Shown here piece after piece: positions 1 to 5,229 of a stretch of 5,229 nucleotides of DNA (the first letter of the stretch is position 1; each line of letters starts with the position of its first letter). This stretch comes from an uncultured Ruminococcus sp. (lineage in GTDB: Bacteria > Bacillota > Clostridia > Oscillospirales > Acutalibacteraceae). Made by a program: the position numbers and the translations under genes. The DNA lies in assembly GCA_902773035.1 (NCBI GenBank), contig CACYDB010000202.1:1-5229 (forward strand), given 5' to 3'. The notes beneath the pieces were generated by a model. That model did no database searches. It saw only the letters and a list, made by a program, of their open reading frames with translations, and was not told the origin of the DNA.

Positions 1-753
1 CTTAACGGCGCGCAGGATCCTACACGACATCTGCTTATCGCCCTCGAACCTGAGCACAGTATCAACAATATGCTCCAGCACCTTTGGACCCGCGATAGAG
101 CCTTCTTTATTAACGTGACCGACCACGATGACGGGAATGTTATAGTCCTTCGCGGTATGCATTATAAGATTGGTAGACTCACGCACCTGTGTAACGCTTC
201 CGGCCGACGACGAGAGCTCCCTGATAACCATAGTCTGAATTGAGTCAATCATTACCAAATCAGGCTTTAATTCCTTTATTTGTTCGCATACGATCTCAAC
301 GTCAGTCTCGGTCATTATGCTGAGATTCTCATTCTCAACGCCGAGCCTGTCAGCGCGCAGCTTTAGCTGTCTTTGCGATTCCTCACCCGAAACATAGAGA
401 ATCTCAAGCTTATCAAGGTTTCGGCAAATCTGCATAAGGATCGTACTTTTGCCGATTCCGGGATCACCGCCTAGGAGCACGAGACTGCCCTTGACTATAC
501 CTCCGCCGAGCACACGGTTAAGCTCCGAAAAGCCCGTGTCAAATCTTGCCTCGTCCTGTGTTGAGATCTCATTCAGAGTAACAGGCTTTGAATACGAGGA
601 AACACGCTTTTTGACAGCCGAGGAGTCCTTAACGCTCTCCTTGATTTCTTCATTCATTGTATTCCATTCACTGCACGAAGGGCATTTTCCGTACCATTTG
701 GGACTTTCATATCCACATTCCGAGCAGATGTATACGCTTTTGATTTTAGCCAT
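1..753 (-). CDS. radA: DNA repair protein RadA/Sms, N-terminal part (3' end cut by window)
   Basis: RadA is a RecA-like ATPase that acts in recombinational repair by processing branched intermediates and promoting branch migration. I translated 251 codons from the ATG at 753 without a stop; the frame runs off the window. Visible domains are an N-terminal zinc finger (C10-X2-C13-X10-C24-X2-C27), a linker to about residue 70, and the RecA-like core with Walker A GGDPGIGKST at residues 95-104 (K102, S103) and a Walker B-type strand ending in LVMIDSIQT. The last residues read RILRAVK, so the cut falls at the Lys of the RadA signature KNRFG; roughly the last 200 residues, including the Lon-like domain, lie outside. 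The start is backed by AAGGA at 768-764, which overlaps the cwlD stop codon, and by the typical opening MAKIKSVYICSECGY. It lies 13 bases after cwlD and is probably the distal gene of this operon. The identification is firm. Confidence 0.97.
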   Translation of the reverse strand, partial: MAKIKSVYICSECGYESPKWYGKCPSCSEWNTMNEEIKESVKDSSAVKKRVSSYSKPVTLNEISTQDEARFDTGFSELNRVLGGGIVKGSLVLLGGDPGIGKSTILMQICRNLDKLEILYVSGEESQRQLKLRADRLGVENENLSIMTETDVEIVCEQIKELKPDLVMIDSIQTMVIRELSSSAGSVTQVRESTNLIMHTAKDYNIPVIVVGHVNKEGSIAGPKVLEHIVDTVLRFEGDKQMSCRILRAVK

Positions 754-763
754 AATTTAGATT

Positions 764-768
764 TCCTT
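764..768 (-). promoter_or_regulatory. radA ribosome binding site overlapping the cwlD stop
   Basis: AAGGA lies 10 bases before the radA ATG and shares bases with the TAA stop of cwlD (769-767). The overlap suggests that termination on cwlD and initiation on radA are coupled. Confidence 0.6.
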
Positions 769-1468
769 ATCTGTTGTAATATTCCATAAATCCCGTGAAC
801 ACCGCAAACGCTAGCTTATTCTGGTATTCCTCGCTATTCAGCAGAGCGGCTTCCTCGGGATTCGATAAAAATCCACACTCAACAATAACCGCAGGAATCC
901 TCGCGTTACAGAGTAAATAAATATTCTTATCCGCAGGCTTGATCTCACGCTTATTATCAGCCTGCAAAAGCGCACATAAATTAGACCTGATACTCTCCGC
1001 CAGAGTCAAGCTGTCGGTATTATTCTGCGAGTAAAACACCTGCGCTCCGCTGTACTTTGACTGAGGAAACTTGTTTTGATGAATACTGATAACAACGTTT
1101 TCCTCGCTCTGATTGTAGATTTCCAGGCGGTTTTTCATATCCGACACTTTCCGCTGTCTGAGCGTTTCGCCGCCTGAATCAATCATTTTATCACTGCTTC
1201 TGGTAAGCCTCACGTTAATTCCGGAAAGCTCCAAAAGCCTTGAAAGCTTCTTTGTGATACTCAGGTTTATATCCTTTTCAACAATACCGTTAGCTACAGC
1301 TCCGCCGTCCTCACCGCCGTGACCGGCGTCGATTATGACGGTAACGCTTTTGCCGTTTATAACCGAGCCTGTAGAGGTGTAGCTGTCAATGTTCATAAAT
1401 GTGTAAACAATCAGAACGATATAAACAACGAACATCAAAAACAGGAGTATGTATTTTCTATATTTCAT
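767..1468 (-). CDS. cwlD: N-acetylmuramoyl-L-alanine amidase, CwlD-type (spore cortex)
   Basis: This is a zinc amidase of the Amidase_3 family. CwlD removes peptide side chains from muramic acid in the forespore cortex, the first step towards muramic-delta-lactam (PdaA does the next), which germination lysins recognise. The 233-residue protein has an uncleaved-looking membrane anchor at about residues 6-25 followed directly by the catalytic domain. Expected zinc ligands are H50 (IIDAGHGG), E64 (VEKD) and H130 (ISIH), with catalytic E197 in IVECGFLSNP. The stretch SIHQNKFPQSKYSGAQVFY is the CwlD version of this fold rather than a vegetative autolysin, and the length is close to the B. subtilis enzyme (about 237). 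There are no cell-wall-binding repeats. The ATG is preceded by GGTGAG at 1477-1472, a modest site. It follows exoA by 43 bases with no terminator in between. Family is certain; the CwlD assignment is strong, helped by sigK in the same cluster. Confidence 0.92.
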   Translation of the reverse strand: MKYRKYILLFLMFVVYIVLIVYTFMNIDSYTSTGSVINGKSVTVIIDAGHGGEDGGAVANGIVEKDINLSITKKLSRLLELSGINVRLTRSSDKMIDSGGETLRQRKVSDMKNRLEIYNQSEENVVISIHQNKFPQSKYSGAQVFYSQNNTDSLTLAESIRSNLCALLQADNKREIKPADKNIYLLCNARIPAVIVECGFLSNPEEAALLNSEEYQNKLAFAVFTGFMEYYNR

Positions 1469-1511
1469 AATCTCACCGCTAAATTGTATGAGATTACGGT
1501 TTAATTAATTC

Positions 1512-2264
1512 TTAAATATTTATTTCCAGCGCTACGGGACAGTGATCTGAGCCCAAAACCTCGGTATAAATATCGGTAGAAATGATTTTATCCCTGATGC
1601 TGTCAGACACTACAAAGTAATCAATACGCCATCCCGCGTTATTCTTACGGGCGTTGAAGCGATATGACCACCAGGAGTAAACGCCTGTTGTATCGGGATG
1701 CTGATAACGCCAGCTGTCAGTGAAGCCCGCATCAAGAAGCTCGGTGAATTTCCCTCTTTCCTCATCCGAGAATCCGGCGTTACCACGGTTAGTCTTAGGA
1801 TTTTTGAGGTCGATCTCGGTATGAGCTACATTCAAATCTCCGCAGAGAATGACAGGCTTCTTCTCATTTAGTTTAAGCATATAAGCCCTCATATCATCCT
1901 CAAACTCCATACGATAGTCAATGCGCTTTAACTCATTCTGAGCGTTTGGAGTATAGCAGCAAATCAGATAAAAGCTCTCAAACTCGCAGGTTATAACCCT
2001 GCCCTCATCATCATGCTTGCCGTCAAGACCATATGTAACGTTAATCGGCTTAACCCTTGTATAAACAGCGGTACCCGAATAACCTTTTTTAACGGCGCTG
2101 TAGAAGTATTTTTCATAGCCCTCGGGCGAAAAATCCGCCTGATCAGGCTGCATCTTAGTCTCCTGAATACAGAATATATCAGCGTTCATCTCGGCAAAAC
2201 TATCCTCAAAGCCCTTATTTAGACAAGCCCTGAAGCCGTTGACATTCCACGAAACCATCTTCAT
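1512..2264 (-). CDS. exoA: Exodeoxyribonuclease III / AP endonuclease (ExoA)
   Basis: A Mg2+-dependent endonuclease/exonuclease/phosphatase-fold enzyme that cuts DNA 5' to abasic sites and trims blocked 3' ends in base excision repair. At 250 residues it is full length and matches the short ExoA/ExoIII type. All active-site positions are present: N7 (SWNVNG), E35 (IQETK), Y104 (CYTPN), D143 and N145 (GDLNVAH), D215 (WRIDY), and D240-H241 (LGSDHCP). The ATG is preceded by GAGGT at 2276-2272 with 7-base spacing; that site overlaps the TGA stop of the upstream metallopeptidase gene. Position between sigK and cwlD suggests it may be expressed during sporulation; B. subtilis ExoA is known to protect spore DNA, but transfer of that role here is inference. 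Also known as xth. Confidence 0.96.
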   Translation of the reverse strand: MKMVSWNVNGFRACLNKGFEDSFAEMNADIFCIQETKMQPDQADFSPEGYEKYFYSAVKKGYSGTAVYTRVKPINVTYGLDGKHDDEGRVITCEFESFYLICCYTPNAQNELKRIDYRMEFEDDMRAYMLKLNEKKPVILCGDLNVAHTEIDLKNPKTNRGNAGFSDEERGKFTELLDAGFTDSWRYQHPDTTGVYSWWSYRFNARKNNAGWRIDYFVVSDSIRDKIISTDIYTEVLGSDHCPVALEINI

Positions 2265-2271
2265 TTTTTAT

Positions 2272-2276
2272 ACCTC
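2272..2276 (-). promoter_or_regulatory. exoA ribosome binding site overlapping the upstream stop
   Basis: GAGGT lies 7 bases before the exoA ATG and is partly formed by the TGA stop (2277-2275) of the metallopeptidase gene. It supports both the chosen start and translational coupling of the two genes. Confidence 0.65.
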
Positions 2277-2823
2277 ACTTTATGACCATTTGATTCATCT
2301 CACGCCTGATTCTCTTGTAATCTGGACAAAACTTTGAGACGATATCATAAAACTCCCTGCTGTGATTATGCACCAGAAAATGCGAGAATTCATGCACTAT
2401 CACGTAGTAAATCTGCTCCTCTGTACAGTAAATCAGATTCACGCTCAGAGCTATGATCCCTTTAACGTAGTTGCAGCTCCCCCACCTCGAGCTCATTTTC
2501 TTTATTTTAAGCTTAGGATAAGGAATGTTATATTCTCTAAAGGAATTATAAACCTCGTTATAATACCTGACTATCAGCTCGGAAAACTCCTCGGCGGTAT
2601 ACAGGGGCTTTAGCTTTTCCTTTGATTTATAGCCGTCGATCGCGTCCAGTATAAAGTCCGACTTTTTCAGCACAAAATCGTCAATATATTTGAGCGGAAC
2701 CCTCGGACTCGCCGAGACCGATACTGTCAGATCAGGCTTGATACGCATATTTATATTCTTGACTCTCTTGCGAACAAGCTCATATTTTATTATAATTCCG
2801 TTCTTTTCAACTTCTCTAATCAT
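2275..2823 (-). CDS. YgjP/SprT-like zinc metallopeptidase (DUF45/M48-related)
   Basis: A predicted soluble zinc metallopeptidase of 182 residues. The N-terminal half (residues 1-50) has the family's antiparallel strand pattern, including RKRVKNINMRIKPDLTVSV, and the central part carries the SSRWGSC motif at 111-117. The metal site is H144-E145-F-S-H148, followed by NHS at 153-155, where H154 is the likely third ligand, and F158. The family normally runs to roughly 220-240 residues, so this is a short version, but nothing suggests truncation because the C-terminal helix with CPDYKRIRREMN is present. The substrate is unknown; E. coli YgjP is poorly characterised, and related SprT/Wss1 proteins process DNA-protein crosslinks, which would fit the repair neighbours but is only a guess. 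The ATG abuts the sigK stop (TAGATG) with no good Shine-Dalgarno site, so translation probably relies on ribosomes finishing sigK. Confidence 0.88.
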   Translation of the reverse strand: MIREVEKNGIIIKYELVRKRVKNINMRIKPDLTVSVSASPRVPLKYIDDFVLKKSDFILDAIDGYKSKEKLKPLYTAEEFSELIVRYYNEVYNSFREYNIPYPKLKIKKMSSRWGSCNYVKGIIALSVNLIYCTEEQIYYVIVHEFSHFLVHNHSREFYDIVSKFCPDYKRIRREMNQMVIK

Positions 2824-3528
2824 CTATAAATTACTGCTTCTATCGTATTTTCGGCGCAGAGTTTTGAGCGCCTTTGTCTCAATCCTGCTGATGTATGAAC
2901 GGCTCACTCCAAGTAGTGAAGCGACCTCACGCTGAGTGACGGGCTTATTTCCGTCGAGACCGTATCGCATAGTGATCACCGTTTTTTCACGCTCGTCGAG
3001 CTCCGAGTTTATATACCCGTACAGTTTTTTAGCGTTGAGCTTATCGTTTAATGAATCCAGGATATTATCGTCCGTCGCGAGAATATCTATCAGAGTCAGC
3101 GGATTTCCGTCTTTATCGGTATCGATCGCCTCATTCAAAGAAATATCCCGCGAGGTCTTTTTGAGATTCCTAAAATACATCAGAATTTCATTTTCAATAC
3201 AGCGTGAAGCGTAGCTCGACAGCCTTATATTTTTGTTGATATCAAAGGTGTTAACAGCCTTGATAAGTCCGATCGTGCCTATTGACACGAGGTCGTCCTG
3301 ATCGCTTCTTGACGAATAATACTTCTTGATTATGTGAGCGACAAGCCTTAGATTATGCTCGACAAGCTTATTTCTAGCGTCAGTATCGCCCTTTGACGCT
3401 CTTTCAAGACAATCCTTTTCCTCCTCCTTTGACAAGGGCTTCGGAAATGTTCCGTTACCGCATACGTGCAGCAGGAAAAAGAATATGTACTGTCCAATAA
3501 AACTGAATAACTCAAACAAAAACAACAC
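2824..3528 (-). CDS. sigK: RNA polymerase sporulation sigma factor SigK (pro-sigma-K)
   Basis: Sigma-K directs late mother-cell transcription during sporulation (coat and spore-release genes). The 234-residue reading frame has region 2 at about 54-123, including VEHNLRLVAHIIKKY, DLVSIGTIGLIKA and SYASRCIENEILMYFR, and region 4 at about 175-225 with a helix-turn-helix (TQREVASLLGVSRSYISRIE). These match SigK rather than SigE, F or G. The first 20 residues are strongly hydrophobic and precede HVCGNGTFPKPLS, which aligns with the B. subtilis pro-sequence and cleavage region (YVKNNAFPQPLS); cleavage near L20/H21 by a SpoIVFB-like protease is inferred. The frame is uninterrupted, with no skin-type element. 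The start is unsure: the first candidate is GTG at 3528, but the only good Shine-Dalgarno site (GGGAGA, 3534-3529) touches it, so TTG at 3525 or 3519 may be used, removing only one or three residues. Identification is firm, start less so. Confidence 0.95.
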   Translation of the reverse strand: MLFLFELFSFIGQYIFFFLLHVCGNGTFPKPLSKEEEKDCLERASKGDTDARNKLVEHNLRLVAHIIKKYYSSRSDQDDLVSIGTIGLIKAVNTFDINKNIRLSSYASRCIENEILMYFRNLKKTSRDISLNEAIDTDKDGNPLTLIDILATDDNILDSLNDKLNAKKLYGYINSELDEREKTVITMRYGLDGNKPVTQREVASLLGVSRSYISRIETKALKTLRRKYDRSSNL

Positions 3529-3534
3529 TCTCCC
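3529..3534 (-). promoter_or_regulatory. sigK ribosome binding site (decides start)
   Basis: GGGAGA sits directly against the GTG at 3528, which is too close for normal initiation. Spacing from this site is 3 bases to the TTG at 3525 and 9 bases to the TTG at 3519, so one of the TTG codons may be the real start. An in-frame TGA at 3549-3547 rules out an ATG, GTG or TTG start further upstream. Confidence 0.5.
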
Positions 3535-3581
3535 GATAAAACATATTCAAAGAGAATGTTATTCTTGCAAGTCCTTTTAAT
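3529..3581 (-). other. scfB-sigK spacer with weak dyad symmetry
   Basis: This 53-base AT-rich spacer separates scfB from sigK. It contains two overlapping weak dyads: AGAAT-AAC-ATTCT at 3565-3553 and AACAT...ATGTT at 3560-3540. Neither makes a GC-rich stem with a T-run, so it does not look like an intrinsic terminator. I see no convincing sigma-A, sigma-E or sigma-K promoter; TTGCAA with TATGTT at 19-base spacing is too poor to call. Read-through from scfB into sigK is therefore possible, or the sigK promoter is a type I cannot recognise by eye. Confidence 0.3.
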
Positions 3582-4949
3582 TTATTTGTTTAAGCTCTTG
3601 TCTACCTGCATCATAATAGCGCATTCCATACGCTTTTTGAACAGCTTACAGCCGTATTCATAGGTGCCTGTGATTGAGCCTGTCGCGTGATACGCGTTAG
3701 CGGCGCATCCTCCGCTGCAATAGAGCTTCGCCCAGCAGTCCTTGCACTCAGGTCTTGCGTAAGCGTTGCACAGCTTGAACTCGTCCTGCTTTTCTTTATT
3801 AGTGACGCCCTTCCAGATGTCGCCCATAAGATACTTTTCATCACCGACAAACTGGTGGCAGGGATACAAATCTCCCCAAGGCGTTACAGCCATATACTCT
3901 GTACCTGAGCCGCAGCCGGATATTCTCTTATATATGCAGGGTCCGGATGTGAGATCGATCATATAGTGATAGAATGTGATCGGCTTACCCTCTTTCTCAC
4001 GACGGAGCATATCCTTAGCGAGGATTTCGTACTGCTCATAAAGCTTGGGCAAATCCTCGTCAGTCAGCGCGTAAGGATCGTCGGGAGAGCATACCACAGG
4101 CTCCATAGATAGCTCGGTGAAGCCTAAATCAGCCATATGGAAAATATCATTTGTAAAATCCACATTGTTATGCGTAAAGGTACCGCGGACGTAATAACCC
4201 TTGTTGCCCCTGCGCTCGACAAAATGCTGAAACTTTGGGACAATCAAATCGTAGCTGCCCTGACCATTGACGGTTTTGCGGAGATTGTCGTGAACCTCCT
4301 TGCGACCGTCAAGGCTTAAAACAACGTTATGACACTCTTTATTAGCGAAGTCGATAACCTCATCGTCAACAAGCACGCCGTTTGTAGTCAATGTAAAACG
4401 GAAGTTTTTGTTATGTTCCTTCTCGATTGAGCGAGCGTACTCTACAATACCCTTTACGACCTCAAAATTCATCAGAGGCTCGCCGCCGAAGAAGTCTACC
4501 TCAAGATTTCTCCTGCTGCCGCTGTTCTCAATAAGAAAATCAATCGCTCTCTTGCCTACCTCAAGGCTCATAAGCGCTCTCTCGCCATGATACTTGCCCT
4601 GACTCGCAAAGCAATACTCACAGTTGAGATTACAGGTATGAGCGATATGCAGGCAAAGCGCCTTGATAACCGTATTCTTTTTCTTAAAATCAAAGGCTAA
4701 ATCAGCGTATTCATCCTCAGTAAAGAGCTTGCCGCTGTTTTTAAGCTCCTCAACGTCGCCGATACACTCGAGCGCGTCAAGAGCTGTGAGCTCAGGATAA
4801 GCTTTGAGAATTATCTCAACAATCTTTTCCTTACTCTCACTCTCATAAAGCCCTATGATGTCATAAGCGACGTCGTCAACAACGTGAACGGAACCACTGA
4901 AAACATCCAAAACTATGTTATAGCCGTTAAGCTTAAATCTGTGTACCAT
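3582..4949 (-). CDS. scfB: SCIFF (ranthipeptide) maturase, radical SAM/SPASM protein
   Basis: This cytosolic enzyme installs thioether crosslinks between Cys residues of the SCIFF precursor and nearby residues, using S-adenosylmethionine and three Fe-S clusters; the C. thermocellum homologue CteB is the characterised example. The 455-residue protein has an N-terminal precursor-recognition region (about 1-85, opening MVHRFKLNGYNIVLDV), the radical SAM cluster motif C106-X3-C110-X2-C113, the SAM-binding GGEP at 155-158, and a SPASM domain with C346-X12-G359-X4-C364, then C402-X2-C405-X5-C411-X3-C415-X18-C434. C338 and C394 are further cysteines that may bind a cluster. I chose the ATG at 4949 rather than the upstream in-frame ATG at 5012: it has AGGTGA just upstream and begins with the conserved family sequence, while the extra 21 codons would run through the terminator hairpin. 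Its partner gene scfA lies 79 bases upstream. Confidence 0.96.
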   Translation of the reverse strand: MVHRFKLNGYNIVLDVFSGSVHVVDDVAYDIIGLYESESKEKIVEIILKAYPELTALDALECIGDVEELKNSGKLFTEDEYADLAFDFKKKNTVIKALCLHIAHTCNLNCEYCFASQGKYHGERALMSLEVGKRAIDFLIENSGSRRNLEVDFFGGEPLMNFEVVKGIVEYARSIEKEHNKNFRFTLTTNGVLVDDEVIDFANKECHNVVLSLDGRKEVHDNLRKTVNGQGSYDLIVPKFQHFVERRGNKGYYVRGTFTHNNVDFTNDIFHMADLGFTELSMEPVVCSPDDPYALTDEDLPKLYEQYEILAKDMLRREKEGKPITFYHYMIDLTSGPCIYKRISGCGSGTEYMAVTPWGDLYPCHQFVGDEKYLMGDIWKGVTNKEKQDEFKLCNAYARPECKDCWAKLYCSGGCAANAYHATGSITGTYEYGCKLFKKRMECAIMMQVDKSLNK

Positions 4950-4953
4950 AAAA

Positions 4954-4959
4954 TCACCT
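4954..4959 (-). promoter_or_regulatory. scfB ribosome binding site
   Basis: AGGTGA lies 4 bases before the ATG at 4949. It is the evidence for starting scfB here and not at the in-frame ATG 63 bases upstream, which has no such site and lies at the edge of a hairpin. Confidence 0.6.
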
Positions 4960-4978
4960 GAAAAATGTGTATACAAGG

Positions 4979-5010
4979 AAAAACCGCCTTGCGAATAAAC
5001 GCAAAACGGC
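4979..5010 (-). terminator. Intrinsic terminator between scfA and scfB
   Basis: Read on the minus strand, GCCGTTTTGCG pairs with CGCAAGGCGGT around a 6-base loop (TTTATT), giving an 11-pair stem including three G-U pairs, and the stem runs into TTTTT. The T-run occurs on this strand only, so it ends minus-strand transcripts. It begins 18 bases after the scfA stop codon and ends 29 bases before the scfB ATG. Partial read-through would give a short abundant precursor mRNA and a rarer transcript covering the maturase. Confidence 0.8.
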
Positions 5011-5028
5011 ATATGTTTCCTTAAAATC

Positions 5029-5181
5029 TTACTCTTCGTCTAAGCACTTTTCGCACTGCTGGTTAGCAACACCGCAAGAAGTCTTGCATGCTGACTGGCA
5101 GGATGTCTGGCATTCGCCGCAACCGCCGCTAACAGCGCTCTGCTTTAAGTCACGAGTTTCAATAGTCTGAATTCTTTTCAT
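5029..5181 (-). CDS. scfA: SCIFF RiPP precursor peptide (six-cysteine family, seven Cys here)
   Basis: A 50-residue precursor of the SCIFF (six cysteines in forty-five residues) family, the substrate of the maturase encoded next to it. The leader MKRIQTIETRDLKQS has the family's polar, near-invariant look and should bind the recognition region of ScfB. The Cys-rich core starts at GGCGECQTSC and has C21, C24, C28, C32, C36, C43 and C46, with the typical SACKTSC segment at 30-36. The normal family has six Cys and ends soon after the last; here C46 sits in an added tail, CLDEE. The core is expected to receive non-alpha thioether links (ranthipeptide class). The ATG has GGAGG 8 bases upstream. 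The gene is followed by a terminator and then scfB. No dedicated protease or exporter is visible in the window, so maturation beyond crosslinking is unknown. Confidence 0.96.
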   Translation of the reverse strand: MKRIQTIETRDLKQSAVSGGCGECQTSCQSACKTSCGVANQQCEKCLDEE

Positions 5182-5189
5182 ACTGAAAA

Positions 5190-5194
5190 CCTCC
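5190..5194 (-). promoter_or_regulatory. scfA ribosome binding site (strong)
   Basis: A perfect GGAGG, inside TGGAGGT, lies 8 bases before the scfA ATG. It is the strongest ribosome binding site in the window, consistent with high output of the precursor peptide. Confidence 0.8.
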
Positions 5195-5215
5195 ATTAAA
5201 GTATATTAAAATTTT

Positions 5216-5224
5216 ATCATATCA
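5216..5224 (-). promoter_or_regulatory. Candidate extended -10 promoter element for scfA
   Basis: TGATATGAT fits the extended -10 pattern TGn-TATnAT. It would start transcription about 30 bases before the scfA ATG, leaving room for the GGAGG site. The -35 region would lie past the window edge, so the call rests on this element alone in an AT-rich stretch. Confidence 0.35.
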
Positions 5225-5229
5225 GTCGA

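Noticed and set aside
449..760. Plus-strand reading frame of 103 codons
   Set aside because: It is antisense to radA, whose zinc finger and Walker A motif are on the minus strand; the translation has no recognisable domain.
2936..3214. Plus-strand reading frame of 92 codons opposite sigK
   Set aside because: Low-complexity Ser/Arg/Phe content mirrors the sigK codons; no independent evidence.
3611..3850. Second minus-strand reading frame inside scfB
   Set aside because: It overlaps the SPASM domain in another frame and has no ribosome site or family resemblance.
4950..5012. In-frame N-terminal extension of scfB starting at the ATG at 5012
   Set aside because: The extra codons lie across the terminator stem and T-run, have no suitable ribosome site, and precede the conserved opening MVHRFKLNGY, which has its own AGGTGA.
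4967..5170. Plus-strand reading frame of 67 codons across scfA
   Set aside because: It is antisense to the clear SCIFF gene and its terminator; the Cys/Trp-rich composition is a by-product of the Cys codons on the other strand.
5200..5229. TCGACT/TATACT as a -35/-10 pair for scfA
   Set aside because: This would put the transcription start inside the GGAGG ribosome site; the TGATATGAT element further upstream fits better.

Overview
The window is a compact, strictly one-directional block: every supported gene reads on the minus strand, so transcription runs from position 5229 towards position 1. The gene content points to an anaerobic, endospore-forming member of the class Clostridia. The SCIFF peptide/maturase pair is close to a clostridial hallmark, sigK and cwlD are sporulation genes, and the moderate G+C with strong purine Shine-Dalgarno sites fits a Firmicute, perhaps of the Ruminococcaceae/Oscillospirales. 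That family-level placement is inference and cannot be fixed from this sequence alone.

In order of transcription, the right end (about 5229-3582) is a RiPP module. It holds a 50-residue SCIFF precursor (scfA, 5181-5029) with an extended -10 candidate and a strong GGAGG site, then an intrinsic terminator hairpin (5010-4979), then the radical SAM/SPASM maturase (scfB, 4949-3582). The small precursor gene is easy to miss because of its length. It carries seven cysteines where the family normally has six. The hairpin between the genes probably sets a precursor-to-enzyme excess.

The middle and left (3528-1) form a tightly packed set: sigK (mother-cell sigma factor, intact and with a hydrophobic pro-sequence), a YgjP/SprT-like zinc metallopeptidase, exonuclease III (exoA), the spore-cortex amidase cwlD, and the 5' part of radA, cut by the window edge at the Lys of the KNRFG motif. 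From sigK leftwards the gaps are 0, 10, 43 and 13 bases, with two Shine-Dalgarno sites built into the preceding stop codon, so a polycistronic unit is likely. The theme is late sporulation (sigK, cwlD) together with DNA repair (exoA, radA).

No gene is supported on the plus strand, and no tRNA, rRNA, mobile element, CRISPR array or gene-free stretch above 300 bases is present. The peptide system is a known class (ranthipeptide/SCIFF). What deserves a second look is the extra cysteine, the intergenic terminator, and the placement of this module directly ahead of a sigK-led sporulation/repair operon.
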